30,639 nt of DNA from Alloiococcus sp035301245 (GTDB taxonomy: Bacteria; Bacillota; Bacilli; Lactobacillales; Carnobacteriaceae_A). Below are positions 22,381 to 30,639 of this stretch, one piece after another. Positions within the stretch are counted from its first letter, which is position 1. Every line of letters starts with the position of its first letter. A model generated the notes under the pieces. The model made no database searches and was not told the DNA's origin. It saw nothing but the letters and a program-made list of their open reading frames with translations. A program made the translations under genes and the position numbers. The stretch covers positions 1 to 30,639 of the forward strand of contig DATGUS010000073.1 of assembly GCA_035301245.1 (NCBI GenBank). The letters run 5' to 3'.

Positions 22381-23622
22381 ATGGAACTAACACCGGGTGT
22401 TAATTTAACTGTTATTCCAACGACAAAATTTAAAACTATTTCGATGAGGGTTGTATTTAAAACACGTTTAACGAAAGAAAATATTACCACACGTTCGTTA
22501 CTATCAAGAGTGTTAGAACGTAACAGTAAAGAATATCCTACCCAAAGCAAGTTATCTCAAGCACTATCTAATTTATATGGGGCAACTTTTGGAACGAGTG
22601 TCTCTCGTAAAGGTCATATTCATACGTTATCTATAGGCATGCGCATTGTAAACGATCAATTTATTTCACATGAAGGACTGACTAAAGAAGCCATTGACTT
22701 TATGAAATCAGTACTTTTAAAGCCAAATGTGGATGATAAAGCATTTAATAAAAAAACATTTAATCGTGAAGTGGTAAATTTAAAAGATGATATTGAGTCA
22801 ATTTATGACGACAAACAGTTATATGCAAAACAAGCGATGCTTAAAGAATATTTCACTGATGAAACACAATCAATTTCAATTCATGGCGATCTGAAAACGT
22901 TAGAATCGATAACACCAGAATCTTTATATGAAACATATCGAGCAATGCTCAACCAAGATGAAGTGGACATTATTATTTTAGGTGACGTTAAAGAAGAAGA
23001 AATGAAAGAATTATTTGCATCATTTAATTTTAAAAAACGTTTATTAGAACCATCTGAATTATTTTACGAAAATGGCCCAATCGAATTTTCAAAACATGAA
23101 GAAATTCAAGACGTTCAACAAGCCAAACTTAACTTGGCATATGATACAGGCGTTTATTATCTTGATGAAAACTTCTTCGCGATGCAAGTTTTTAATGGTA
23201 TCTTCGGGGGCTTACCGAGTTCCAAGTTATTTTTAAATGTTCGCGAAAAAGAAAGTTTAGCTTATTATGCATCCAGTCAATTGGATGCAACGCATGGTTC
23301 ATTATATATTCAAACAGGTATTGATAAAAATGAAGCTGATCGCGTTATTGACCTGATCAATGTCCAACTGGATGATATTATCGCAGGGGACTTTTCTGAT
23401 GAAACGATTCATCAAACAAAAGAAATGATAAAAAACAGCTTGCGTCAGTCAGAAGACTCTCCAAATCAACTGATGCGTAGTGCTTATACTAGACTCTTAG
23501 TAGATAGTGATTTAACAATTGATGAGTGGATTGAGAAAATTGAAGCAGTTACGAAAGATCAAGTGATTGAAGCTGCAAAACGTTTAACGCTTAAAACAAT
23601 TTTCTTATTGAAAGGTGAGTAA
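22381..23622 (+). CDS. ymfF: M16-family protein without the zinc motif (YmfF-like)
   Basis: 413-residue relative of M16 zinc peptidases. Where an active member has HxxEH, this protein reads LLSRVLERNSKEYPTQSK, so it lacks both metal histidines and should be catalytically silent. The C-terminal half keeps the M16 fold features, for example FNGIFGGLPSSKLFLNVREK and SLAYYASSQ. Such inactive partners are typically encoded directly before an active one, as here, and probably form a heterodimer. ATG 22381 follows ACGGAG; ATG 22377 opens a short false frame. The stop lies 1 nt before the next start, so translation is coupled. The order matches the ymfF-ymfH region of Bacillus. Confidence 0.9.
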   Translation: MELTPGVNLTVIPTTKFKTISMRVVFKTRLTKENITTRSLLSRVLERNSKEYPTQSKLSQALSNLYGATFGTSVSRKGHIHTLSIGMRIVNDQFISHEGLTKEAIDFMKSVLLKPNVDDKAFNKKTFNREVVNLKDDIESIYDDKQLYAKQAMLKEYFTDETQSISIHGDLKTLESITPESLYETYRAMLNQDEVDIIILGDVKEEEMKELFASFNFKKRLLEPSELFYENGPIEFSKHEEIQDVQQAKLNLAYDTGVYYLDENFFAMQVFNGIFGGLPSSKLFLNVREKESLAYYASSQLDATHGSLYIQTGIDKNEADRVIDLINVQLDDIIAGDFSDETIHQTKEMIKNSLRQSEDSPNQLMRSAYTRLLVDSDLTIDEWIEKIEAVTKDQVIEAAKRLTLKTIFLLKGE

Positions 23623-23623
23623 T

Positions 23624-24910
23624 ATGAAGAAAAAAACATATAGTCAATTAGATGAAATAATTTACTCTAAAGTTTTAGATAATGGTTTAACAGTGAAGTT
23701 GCTACCTAAACCAACATATAATAAAACCTATGCGCTATTCAGTACTGATTTTGGATCGATTGACCAACATTTCGTACCTCTTGGTAAAAAAGAGCCAGTT
23801 ATGGTTCCAGATGGTATTGCTCACTTTTTAGAACATAAATTATTTGAAAAAAAAGACCGTGATGTTTTCCACGATTTTTCAAAATATGGGGCTGCTGCGA
23901 ACGCTTTTACGAGTTTCACAAAAACAGCTTATCTCTTCTCAACAACTGATTATGTGTCTCAAAACTTAAAAGTTCTTTTAGATTTTGTACAGGACCCTTA
24001 TTTTACTGCTGAGACTGTTGAAAAAGAAAAAGGAATCATTGCCCAAGAAATTCAAATGTACGATGACCACCCAGATTGGCGTTTAATGTTTGGATTACTC
24101 CAAAACATGTATTCAGACCACCCGGTTCATATTGATATTGCAGGCACAGTAGAAAGTATCGACAAAATTACACATGAGATGCTTTATGAAAATTATTATA
24201 CCTTTTACCACCCAAGCAATATGACTCTTTTTATGGTTGGGAATTTTGATGAAGAAAAAATCATGACTCTCATAGAAAAAAACCAAAATAGTAAATCATT
24301 TGATGAAGCAAGTGAGCTAAAAAGATTTATTCCAGAAGAAGATTTCTCACAATTCAAGACTTCTGATGAAATAAGTATGGATATTATTAAACCGAAAGTG
24401 GCGATTGGTATTCGTGGTAAAGAACATGATCGCAAAGGCAAAGAAGCTCTAAAATTTGAAGCATCAGTTAAAATCTTCTTGAAGATGATTTTAGGAAGCA
24501 GTTCTAATAACTTTTTAGAACTTTATGATGATGAATTAGTTGATGATAGTTTTTCTTATAGTTATGAATCAGAACGCTCATTTAACTACATTAACGTCAG
24601 CTCAGACACTCAAAAACCCGAAGCTTTTGAACAGAAAATTAAAGAAATATTGTTAACAGGAACGGAAAACAAAGACTTTAATAAAGATCATTTTGACGAA
24701 GTGAAAAAAAGTATTATTGGTAAACACTTGCAGTCTCTTAACTCACTCGAATTCATTGCTTATCAGTTTATAGAAATACAAGATGATGATGCCACAATAT
24801 TCGATACAGTACCGCTCATTGAATCAATTACCTTTGAAGATGTAAAGAATGCAGCTGAATCTATTATTGATGAAGATTTGATGTCAGTATTCAAAGTCTT
24901 ACCTAAATAG
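23624..24910 (+). CDS. ymfH: M16-family zinc peptidase (YmfH-like)
   Basis: 428-residue zinc metallopeptidase with the inverted zinc motif H67-F-L-E70-H71 and a downstream glutamate in EKGIIAQEIQMYDD (E142 is the likely third ligand). It lies directly after the inactive partner, and AAAGGTGAG at the end of that gene serves as its ribosome binding site. The physiological substrate is not known to me; related pairs act on peptides or signal-peptide remnants. Location is probably cytosolic, because no signal peptide is present. The start ATG 23624 was preferred to GTG 23615, which lies in the Shine-Dalgarno. Confidence 0.93.
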   Translation: MKKKTYSQLDEIIYSKVLDNGLTVKLLPKPTYNKTYALFSTDFGSIDQHFVPLGKKEPVMVPDGIAHFLEHKLFEKKDRDVFHDFSKYGAAANAFTSFTKTAYLFSTTDYVSQNLKVLLDFVQDPYFTAETVEKEKGIIAQEIQMYDDHPDWRLMFGLLQNMYSDHPVHIDIAGTVESIDKITHEMLYENYYTFYHPSNMTLFMVGNFDEEKIMTLIEKNQNSKSFDEASELKRFIPEEDFSQFKTSDEISMDIIKPKVAIGIRGKEHDRKGKEALKFEASVKIFLKMILGSSSNNFLELYDDELVDDSFSYSYESERSFNYINVSSDTQKPEAFEQKIKEILLTGTENKDFNKDHFDEVKKSIIGKHLQSLNSLEFIAYQFIEIQDDDATIFDTVPLIESITFEDVKNAAESIIDEDLMSVFKVLPK

Positions 24911-24931
24911 ATAGGGATGCTATCATATTTA

Positions 24932-24940
24932 TGATATAAT
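24932..24940 (+). promoter_or_regulatory. Possible extended -10 promoter before the RodZ-like gene
   Basis: TGATATAAT is a TGnTATAAT element 42 nt before the start codon, with no good -35. It would allow transcription of the RodZ-like gene and pgsA apart from the M16 pair. Confidence 0.5.
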
Positions 24941-24981
24941 TGAGTGTGTGATAATATTAATCTGAATTTAGGAGTTAAATT

Positions 24982-25584
24982 ATGTATTCAATCGGAGACA
25001 GATTAAAAGATGCCCGAATCTCAAAAGGTTTAAGAAAAGAAGACATTGAAAAAAGAACAAATATAAGAACTCGATATGTAAAAGCTATTGAAGAAGATCG
25101 TCTTGAAGTTCTCCCTGGTGAATCGTATGCGCGAACATTTGTAAAGCTGTATGCAGATGAAGTAGGATTTGATGGTGAGCAAATAGCGCGTGAGTTTGAA
25201 GGTGAAAATCGTGATTTCTTTAAACGCCAAGCATTAAAAAATAAGAAAAAAAAGAAGCAATCTCGTTTTAATCTTCGAGAAAATGGGAACTGGGCTACAG
25301 TCTATGATAGTTTACCAATGATTATTGTCATTATCTTATTTTTGGCAATCATTGTAACAATTTATATTGCTAGTTCAGCTATCAATTCAAAACCAGAAGA
25401 GCCATATATTAATGCGGATCCAGAAAAGTCTACAACGATTGAAAAAGATGAGTCTTCTTTATTAAATGAACCTTTTGATCGCTTTGTCTTTCTGTTAGAA
25501 AATGACAGCGAATATAAGAATGAGCTTGCACTGACTTCTTTTTTGATGAACAACGATTTAGATATTTTGATCGTATTAATCTAA
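24982..25584 (+). CDS. rodZ: Short RodZ/YmfM-like membrane protein
   Basis: 200 residues. The N-terminal Xre-type helix-turn-helix domain (about 1-75: IGDRLKDARISKGLRKEDIEK, then EVLPGESYARTFVKLYADEV) is the RodZ form that contacts MreB in rod-shaped cells. A lysine-rich linker (86-93) and one membrane segment (about 112-132) follow. Outside only some 65 residues remain, ending NNDLDILIVLI, so the usual C-terminal beta domain (DUF4115 type) is missing. Neither alternative frame after 25500 restores a recognisable domain. It lies between the M16 pair and pgsA, the usual place of ymfM. RodZ function in cell-shape or division is inferred from the family. Confidence 0.85.
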   Translation: MYSIGDRLKDARISKGLRKEDIEKRTNIRTRYVKAIEEDRLEVLPGESYARTFVKLYADEVGFDGEQIAREFEGENRDFFKRQALKNKKKKKQSRFNLRENGNWATVYDSLPMIIVIILFLAIIVTIYIASSAINSKPEEPYINADPEKSTTIEKDESSLLNEPFDRFVFLLENDSEYKNELALTSFLMNNDLDILIVLI

Positions 25585-25672
25585 CTTGAGATAAATTATT
25601 CAACAATTTATGAATTTAATCAATTGATGATAATATTCGAACAATAGAATCTTTAATAAGAGGGTATAATAA

Positions 25673-26254
25673 ATGAACTTACCAAATAAATTAACAATCA
25701 TACGAATTTTTATGATTCCGATCTTTATGGTATTTAGTTTAATACCATTAGGATTGGGCTCAATTACTGTTATGGGTGCGACCATTCATGTAAATTTACT
25801 CATTGCAGCTATTATTTTTGCTGTAGCAAGTTTTACTGATTACTTAGATGGGCATATCGCTCGAAAGCACAATTTATCAACAAATTTTGGAAAATTTGCC
25901 GATCCGTTAGCAGATAAGATGTTAGTGATGACTGCATTTATCGTATTAGTCGAGTTAGAATTAGCTCCGGCATGGGTGATTGTGATTATTGTTTGTCGTG
26001 AATTAGCGGTTACTGGTTTACGTACGATTCTTGTTGAGCAAGGTGGGACTGTCCTTGCAGCAGCACTACCAGGTAAAATAAAAACGATGACACAAATGTC
26101 GTCAATTATCTTTTTACTAATCAACAACGTACCATTTCACTTGATTGGTATTCGAGTGGATTTAATCTTACTATATATTTGTCTGTTTTTTACTATTTAT
26201 TCAGGTATCGATTATTTCTGGAATGCACGTCATGTTTTTAAAGGTAGTATGTAA
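25673..26254 (+). CDS. pgsA: CDP-diacylglycerol-glycerol-3-phosphate 3-phosphatidyltransferase
   Basis: 193-residue membrane enzyme that makes phosphatidylglycerol phosphate from CDP-diacylglycerol and glycerol 3-phosphate, the committed step to phosphatidylglycerol. The CDP-alcohol phosphotransferase motif is complete: D56-x2-D59-G60-x2-A63-R64-x8-G73-x3-D77-x3-D81. About five or six hydrophobic helices span the rest. GAGGG precedes ATG 25673. It follows the RodZ-like gene by about 90 nt and ends at a terminator. Confidence 0.96.
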   Translation: MNLPNKLTIIRIFMIPIFMVFSLIPLGLGSITVMGATIHVNLLIAAIIFAVASFTDYLDGHIARKHNLSTNFGKFADPLADKMLVMTAFIVLVELELAPAWVIVIIVCRELAVTGLRTILVEQGGTVLAAALPGKIKTMTQMSSIIFLLINNVPFHLIGIRVDLILLYICLFFTIYSGIDYFWNARHVFKGSM

Positions 26255-26268
26255 ATAATTATAGATAG

Positions 26269-26328
26269 AAAATGCGTTAACTCAATGATCAGTGCCGTAA
26301 AACTGGCTAAAAGAGTGACGCATTTTTT
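26269..26328 (+). terminator. Terminator after pgsA
   Basis: AAAATGCG (26269-26276) pairs with CGCATTTT (26319-26326), extended by an ACTC/GAGT pair and an inner CAGT/ACTG stem; T-run to 26328. Confidence 0.8.
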
Positions 26329-26355
26329 GATATAGTAGAATATAAATAATATAGA
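26327..26355 (+). promoter_or_regulatory. Probable cinA promoter
   Basis: TTGATA (26327-26332), 17-nt spacer, TATAGA (26350-26355), directly after the pgsA terminator. Confidence 0.6.
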
Positions 26356-26391
26356 GTTTTTTCGCGTATTATAAATTAGGAGGAAAAATGA

Positions 26392-27594
26392 GTGAAGGCA
26401 GAAATCATTGCAGTCGGAACTGAAGTGCTGATGGGACAAGTAGTCAACACTAATGCAGCGTACATATCAGAAGAATTACTTAAAATCGGAGTTGACGTTT
26501 ATCACCATACTGTTGTGGGGGATAATCCCGGCCGAATAGAAGAAGCGATTTCCTTAGCTGCAAGTCGATCTGACCTGGTCATTATTTCCGGAGGACTTGG
26601 ACCAACGAAAGATGATATTACCAAAAAGGTCGTTGCTGATTCACTAAATTTAGAATTAGTCGAAAACAAAGAAAGTTTAAATCAAATTAAAAAATTTTAT
26701 CGTAAGTCAAATCGCCGTATGCCTGAAAGTAATGTTAATCAAGCATTAATGATTGAAGGGGCAGATGTGATTCCAAATGACAATGGTATGGCACCAGGAG
26801 TTTATTTGCATCATGGAGAGACAATATATGCTATGGTACCAGGTGTGCCAATTGAAATGAGACAAATGGTTAGTGATCATTTGATACCTACGCTTCAAGA
26901 TGAGTTAATTGAAGATGGCATTTTAGAATCTAAAATTATTCGCTTTTATAATATCACCGAGTCTCAATTGGCAGAATCATTAGATGAATGGATAGAAAAT
27001 CAAACTAACCCGACAATCGCTATTTATGTAGATAGTTATGAACCGACTATTCGTATATCTGCAAAAGCTTCTACTTCAGAAGAAGCTAATCAAATGATTG
27101 AGAATATAGAGAACGAGATAAGAGAAAAAATGAGTGACCGTATTTATGCTACTGGGGATGTTAGTATAAGAGATAAAGTGATGTCAATGCTACATAATAA
27201 AGGAATCAAGTTAAGAGTTATTGAATCACAAGCAAGAAATATTTTATCCAATGCATTCATTAGCTCAAACTACAATGTTACATCCGAAGTGACAGGTGTT
27301 AATAATCATGAAAGATTAATGCGAAAGTTTGAAATAGACACGTTAAATGACGAAACCATCAAAGAGTTATTAATTAAAGAATCACAGGAACCTAATGCTA
27401 ATGCAGCGGTTTTACTACTCGGTGATGAAGAGAAGTATAGTGGAGCAAATAGTCTAAAAAGTGTCCAATTATATTTCAGGTATGAAGATCACTTTGTTAA
27501 AGAAATTGTTGATCTATCTTATAGGAAAGTTATTGATATGAAGATGTTTGAAATTGCATTAATGAGCAAATTATATGAAATATTAAAACAATGA
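26392..27594 (+). CDS. cinA: CinA-like protein with a degenerate C-terminal domain
   Basis: 400 residues. The N-terminal half is a normal CinA/MoaB-like domain (VGTEVLMGQVVNTN, SGGLGPTKDD), linked in other bacteria to breakdown of ADP-ribose or damaged pyridine nucleotides. The C-terminal part (from about residue 255) aligns in position with the NMN deamidase domain PncC but lacks its signatures: the expected AESCTGG is VIESQARNILS and the expected TGIAGP-type glycine motif is LLLGDEEKYSGANS. Deamidase activity is therefore unlikely. GTG 26392 follows AGGAGG by 8 nt; ATG 26388 is out of frame. The gene precedes recA, as in many Firmicutes where both are competence-linked. Confidence 0.9.
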   Translation: MKAEIIAVGTEVLMGQVVNTNAAYISEELLKIGVDVYHHTVVGDNPGRIEEAISLAASRSDLVIISGGLGPTKDDITKKVVADSLNLELVENKESLNQIKKFYRKSNRRMPESNVNQALMIEGADVIPNDNGMAPGVYLHHGETIYAMVPGVPIEMRQMVSDHLIPTLQDELIEDGILESKIIRFYNITESQLAESLDEWIENQTNPTIAIYVDSYEPTIRISAKASTSEEANQMIENIENEIREKMSDRIYATGDVSIRDKVMSMLHNKGIKLRVIESQARNILSNAFISSNYNVTSEVTGVNNHERLMRKFEIDTLNDETIKELLIKESQEPNANAAVLLLGDEEKYSGANSLKSVQLYFRYEDHFVKEIVDLSYRKVIDMKMFEIALMSKLYEILKQ

Positions 27595-27605
27595 ACAAAT
27601 GTTCG
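27592..27605. promoter_or_regulatory. LexA (SOS) box before recA
   Basis: T-GAAC-AAAT-GTTC-G matches the Gram-positive SOS box GAACNNNNGTTC. It overlaps the cinA stop codon and lies about 9 nt upstream of the recA -35. A GCGAAC half-site at 27627-27632 lies within the promoter spacer and forms a wider inverted repeat with GTTCGC (27601-27606). Confidence 0.82.
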
Positions 27606-27613
27606 CATTATGC

Positions 27614-27642
27614 TTGCTTTTTTAGAGCGAACACATTAAAAT
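27614..27642 (+). promoter_or_regulatory. recA promoter
   Basis: TTGCTT (27614-27619), 17-nt spacer, TAAAAT (27637-27642), beside the LexA-type box. Confidence 0.7.
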
Positions 27643-27678
27643 TAGATAGTGAGATGAATACTAGTTTGGAGGATTATG

Positions 27679-28722
27679 ATGGTATCAGATGAAAAACAAA
27701 AAGCATTAGATCTAGCATTAAAAAAGATAGAAAAAAGTTTCGGAAAAGGTTCAATTATGAAAATGGGTGAACAAGCTGACACCCAAGTAAAATCTGTACC
27801 AAGTGGCTCATTAGCACTAGACGTTGCACTTGGGATTGGTGGTTATCCTAGAGGTCGTATAGTTGAAGTATACGGTCCAGAGAGTTCTGGTAAAACAACA
27901 GTAGCTCTTCATGCCATTGCATCAGTTCAAAAAGAAGGTGGAACAGCAGCCTTTATTGATGCAGAACACGCATTAGATCCTAAATATGCTCGAGAATTAG
28001 GTGTAAATATTGATGAATTACTATTATCACAACCCGATACTGGTGAGCAAGCTTTAGAAATTGCTGATGCACTAGTTTCCAGTGGAGCAATTGATATTAT
28101 TGTAGTCGATTCTGTTGCAGCTCTAGTACCAAGAGCTGAGATAGATGGGGAGATGGGTGACTCTCATATTGGCTTACAAGCCCGATTAATGTCTCAAGCT
28201 TTACGTAAACTATCAGGGTCAATTAATAAAACTAAAACCATTGCCATGTTCATTAACCAAATTCGTGAAAAAGTTGGTGTGATGTTTGGTAACCCTGAAA
28301 CAACACCAGGTGGACGTGCTCTTAAATTCTATTCGTCTGTCCGCTTAGAAGTACGACGTAGTGAGTCAATTAAAGATGGTAAAGATTTAACAGGAAACCG
28401 TACAAAAATCAAAATTGTTAAGAATAAGGTAGCACCACCGTTCAAAACAGCAATTGTAGATATTATGTATGGTAAAGGAATTTCTCAAATTGGAGAAATC
28501 GTTGATATGGCTGCTGAAATGGATATCGTAGATAAAGCAGGAGCTTGGTATTCCTATCAAGAAGAACGCCTCGGCCAGGGTCGTGAGAATGCGAAAGAAT
28601 TCTTAGAAAATCATCCAGAAATGCGTGAAGAAATTGAACTAAAAGTTCGTAAAGCTTACGGTATTATTGACGATGATTCAAAAGAGTCTAATGAAGAATC
28701 AACAACGCTTGATTTAGAATAA
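27679..28722 (+). CDS. recA: Recombinase RecA
   Basis: 347-residue ATP-dependent strand-exchange protein and activator of LexA self-cleavage. The Walker A loop GPESSGKT begins at G66; the DNA-binding loop L1 region reads EIDGEMGDSHIGLQARLMSQ and loop 2 GVMFGNPETTPGGRALKF. Acidic C-terminal tail (DDDSKESNEESTTLDLE) as in most RecA proteins. ATG 27676 and ATG 27679 are both possible; the second is better spaced (6 nt) from GGAGG. SOS regulation is indicated by the box upstream. Confidence 0.98.
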   Translation: MVSDEKQKALDLALKKIEKSFGKGSIMKMGEQADTQVKSVPSGSLALDVALGIGGYPRGRIVEVYGPESSGKTTVALHAIASVQKEGGTAAFIDAEHALDPKYARELGVNIDELLLSQPDTGEQALEIADALVSSGAIDIIVVDSVAALVPRAEIDGEMGDSHIGLQARLMSQALRKLSGSINKTKTIAMFINQIREKVGVMFGNPETTPGGRALKFYSSVRLEVRRSESIKDGKDLTGNRTKIKIVKNKVAPPFKTAIVDIMYGKGISQIGEIVDMAAEMDIVDKAGAWYSYQEERLGQGRENAKEFLENHPEMREEIELKVRKAYGIIDDDSKESNEESTTLDLE

Positions 28723-28745
28723 ATAATTATTAAAAAACAGATGTG

Positions 28746-28780
28746 AGGTAGAGCTAAAAAACACGTGCTCTACCTTTTTA
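28746..28780 (+). terminator. Terminator of recA
   Basis: AGGTAGAGC (28746-28754) pairs perfectly with GCTCTACCT (28767-28775), followed by TTTT. Confidence 0.93.
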
Positions 28781-28893
28781 ATTATTAGTGATCAAGCATT
28801 AATCTCTTCATAATGACCTACTTATAAAATACACATGATTGATAATACGAGTGACATTTTAATCCACACTTTGCAATCATTAAATATATTGAG

Positions 28894-28922
28894 TTGACAT
28901 AATGGCCTACTAGCTTTAAAAT
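28894..28922 (+). promoter_or_regulatory. Promoter of rny
   Basis: Perfect TTGACA (28894-28899), 17-nt spacer, TAAAAT (28917-28922). The leader of about 105 nt contains a small CTATAC/GTATAG hairpin (28971-28985). The rest of the 310-nt spacer after recA shows no gene. Confidence 0.85.
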
Positions 28923-29032
28923 TAAACTATCTGTAGTCTTAAAATCGACACAGGTTAATACAATTTAACACTATACAATGTATAGATATAAATGATATAG
29001 ATTTAAAAATTTAATGATACGGAGGTGTTTAA

Positions 29033-30595
29033 GTGAACTATCTAATTATTACAGCCTTCGCTATCGTTGCTTTAATTATTGGTTTAGGATTAGGCGCATT
29101 CTTTGCAAATAAGAATCAAGAAAAAAAACTTCTTGAAGCCCGTCAAACAGCCACTCACATCGTTGAAGATGCTAATAGAGAAGCTGATACAATACGTAAA
29201 GAAGCGTTGTTGGAGGCTAAAGAAGAAATACACAACTACCGGTCTGAAATTGAAGATGAATTAAAAGAACGTCGTAATGAAATATCAAGAGTTGAGAATA
29301 GATTAGATCAAAGAGAAGATAATCTAGAAAGACGATCACTTTCATTAGATGAAAAAGAATTATCAATTCAAGATCGCGAAACACGTGTTTCTAATGAAAA
29401 AGAAAAAGTGGATTCACTTAAAGAAAAAGCAAATGAATTAGTGTCTAAGCAAGAAACAAAATTACATGAAATTGCTGCTTTATCACCAGAAGATGCTAAA
29501 GAAATGGTGTTAAATCAAACAGAAGAAGAGTTAACCCATGAATTAGCAGTTATGGTTAAGCAATATGAAGATAAAGCAAAATCAGAAGCTAATCGCCGTG
29601 CAAAATCGCTTGTTACTGAAGCAATTCAACGTTGTGCAGCCGACCAAGTTTCTGAAACGACAGTTAGTGTAGTAAACTTACCTAATGATGACATGAAAGG
29701 TCGTATTATTGGTCGTGAAGGCCGTAATATACGTACAATTGAGAGCTTAACAGGAATGGATTTAATTATTGATGACACTCCTGAAGCTGTCGTACTCAGT
29801 GGGTATGACCCAATCAGACGTGAAATTGCTAAAATGGCTTTAGAAAAACTCATTTCTGATGGACGAATTCATCCAGGACGAATCGAAGAAGCGGTCGATA
29901 AATCTCGTAAAGAAATGGATGAACGTATCCGTGAAATTGGGGAAGAAGCTATGTTTGAGCTAGGTATCCACTCGATTCATCCAGACTTAATGAAGATAGT
30001 AGGACGTCTGCAATTTAGAACAAGTTTCGGTCAGAATGCCTTATCACACTCTATAGAAGTGGCGAAGTTAGCTGGTATTTTAGCTGCAGAATTAGGCGAA
30101 AACGTTCAATTAGCTAAACGTGCTGGGTTACTTCACGATATCGGTAAAGCATTGGATGCTGAAGTAGAAGGCTCCCACGTAGAAATCGGAGCTCAAATTG
30201 CGATGAAATATCAAGAAAAAGATGTAGTAGTTAATACGATTGCTTCACATCATGGTGATGTCGAGCCAAGTTCAGTTATTGCTTGCTTAGTTGAAGCAGC
30301 TGACTCAATCTCTGCTGCAAGACCAGGAGCGAGAAGTGAGTTACTTGAAAACTACTTACAACGACTTGAAAATCTTGAACGCATTTCAAACTCATTTGAT
30401 GGCGTTAAAGAAAGCTATGCGATCCAAGCAGGTCGTGAACTACGTATTATTGTTAAACCTGAAGAAATTGATGATACTCAAGCAGTGAATTTAGCGCGAA
30501 ATGTTCGTAAGAAAATTGAAGAAGACATGGACTATCCAGGTCATATTAAAGTAACGGTTATACGCGAAACTAGATCAGTTGAATACGCTAAATAA
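29033..30595 (+). CDS. rny: Ribonuclease Y
   Basis: 520-residue membrane-anchored endoribonuclease that starts mRNA decay. One N-terminal membrane helix (about 3-24), a long charged coiled coil (about 30-190), a KH RNA-binding domain with GRIIGREGRNIR from about residue 223, and an HD domain with H339 and the metal pair H368-D369 in LLHDIGK. Start GTG 29033 is 5-6 nt after GGAGGTG. In Bacillus rny also follows recA closely; here it has a strong promoter and terminator of its own. Confidence 0.97.
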   Translation: MNYLIITAFAIVALIIGLGLGAFFANKNQEKKLLEARQTATHIVEDANREADTIRKEALLEAKEEIHNYRSEIEDELKERRNEISRVENRLDQREDNLERRSLSLDEKELSIQDRETRVSNEKEKVDSLKEKANELVSKQETKLHEIAALSPEDAKEMVLNQTEEELTHELAVMVKQYEDKAKSEANRRAKSLVTEAIQRCAADQVSETTVSVVNLPNDDMKGRIIGREGRNIRTIESLTGMDLIIDDTPEAVVLSGYDPIRREIAKMALEKLISDGRIHPGRIEEAVDKSRKEMDERIREIGEEAMFELGIHSIHPDLMKIVGRLQFRTSFGQNALSHSIEVAKLAGILAAELGENVQLAKRAGLLHDIGKALDAEVEGSHVEIGAQIAMKYQEKDVVVNTIASHHGDVEPSSVIACLVEAADSISAARPGARSELLENYLQRLENLERISNSFDGVKESYAIQAGRELRIIVKPEEIDDTQAVNLARNVRKKIEEDMDYPGHIKVTVIRETRSVEYAK

Positions 30596-30603
30596 CAAGA
30601 CAG

Positions 30604-30637
30604 CTGGACTAAACAAAAGGTTTAGTCCAGTTTTTTT
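30604..30637 (+). terminator. Terminator of rny
   Basis: CTGGACTAAA (30604-30613) pairs perfectly with TTTAGTCCAG (30621-30630) around CAAAAGG, followed by seven T. Confidence 0.95.
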
Positions 30638-30639
30638 AA

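Noticed and set aside
25500..25672. Possible frameshift restoring a longer RodZ C-terminus
   Set aside because: Both other frames stop soon (for example after about 20 codons) and neither resembles the missing beta domain.

Overview
This is a chromosomal segment from a low-GC Firmicute. Several traits suggest order Lactobacillales, possibly a Carnobacteriaceae-like genus: an SMK-box (SAM-III) leader on metK, a CopY-type copper repressor, tRNA genes with no encoded CCA, and the gene order M16 pair - rodZ/ymfM - pgsA - cinA - recA - rny. The genus is an inference. No prophage, transposase, insertion sequence or CRISPR array was seen.

Layout. 1-2852: copper homeostasis operon (end of copY, copA, copZ). 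2935-4029: a gene of unknown function. 4472-8580: glycine betaine ABC transporter (opuAA, opuAB, opuAC) followed by a second, paralogous binding lipoprotein; two nested hairpins lie between the two binding-protein genes. 8643-9942, minus strand: ZIP metal transporter and glutathione peroxidase, overlapping by 8 nt. 10088-10645: two small DUF1659/DUF2922-type genes. 10895-11497: class D sortase. 11610-12341: YidD fused to an extra C-terminal domain. 12412-15779: VanR/VanS-like two-component system and a secreted D-Ala-D-Ala carboxypeptidase. 15797-17397: serS behind a T-box leader. 17560-18084: msrA. 18139-19838: a 5S rRNA gene without 16S/23S, then 15 tRNA genes with internal promoters and a strong terminator. 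20176-20889, minus: an unknown polytopic membrane protein. 21011-22294: metK behind the SMK box. 22381-27594: inactive and active M16 peptidases, a short RodZ-like protein, pgsA and cinA. 27592-28722: recA with a LexA-type box. 28894-30637: rny.

Functional themes are copper export and chaperoning, osmoprotectant uptake, envelope maintenance (sortase, YidD, VanRS-like plus carboxypeptidase, PgsA, RodZ), peroxide and methionine-sulfoxide repair, translation supply (serS, 5S, tRNAs), and DNA/RNA maintenance (RecA, RNase Y). Most of the window is ordinary core genome. I did not find a clearly new multi-gene system. The items most worth a second look are the YidD fusion, the duplicated betaine-binding protein with its hairpin-rich spacer, the VanRS-like/carboxypeptidase cassette, the CinA with an eroded C-terminal domain, the shortened RodZ, the orphan 5S-tRNA unit with unusual loop E bases, and the palindrome over the metK promoter.
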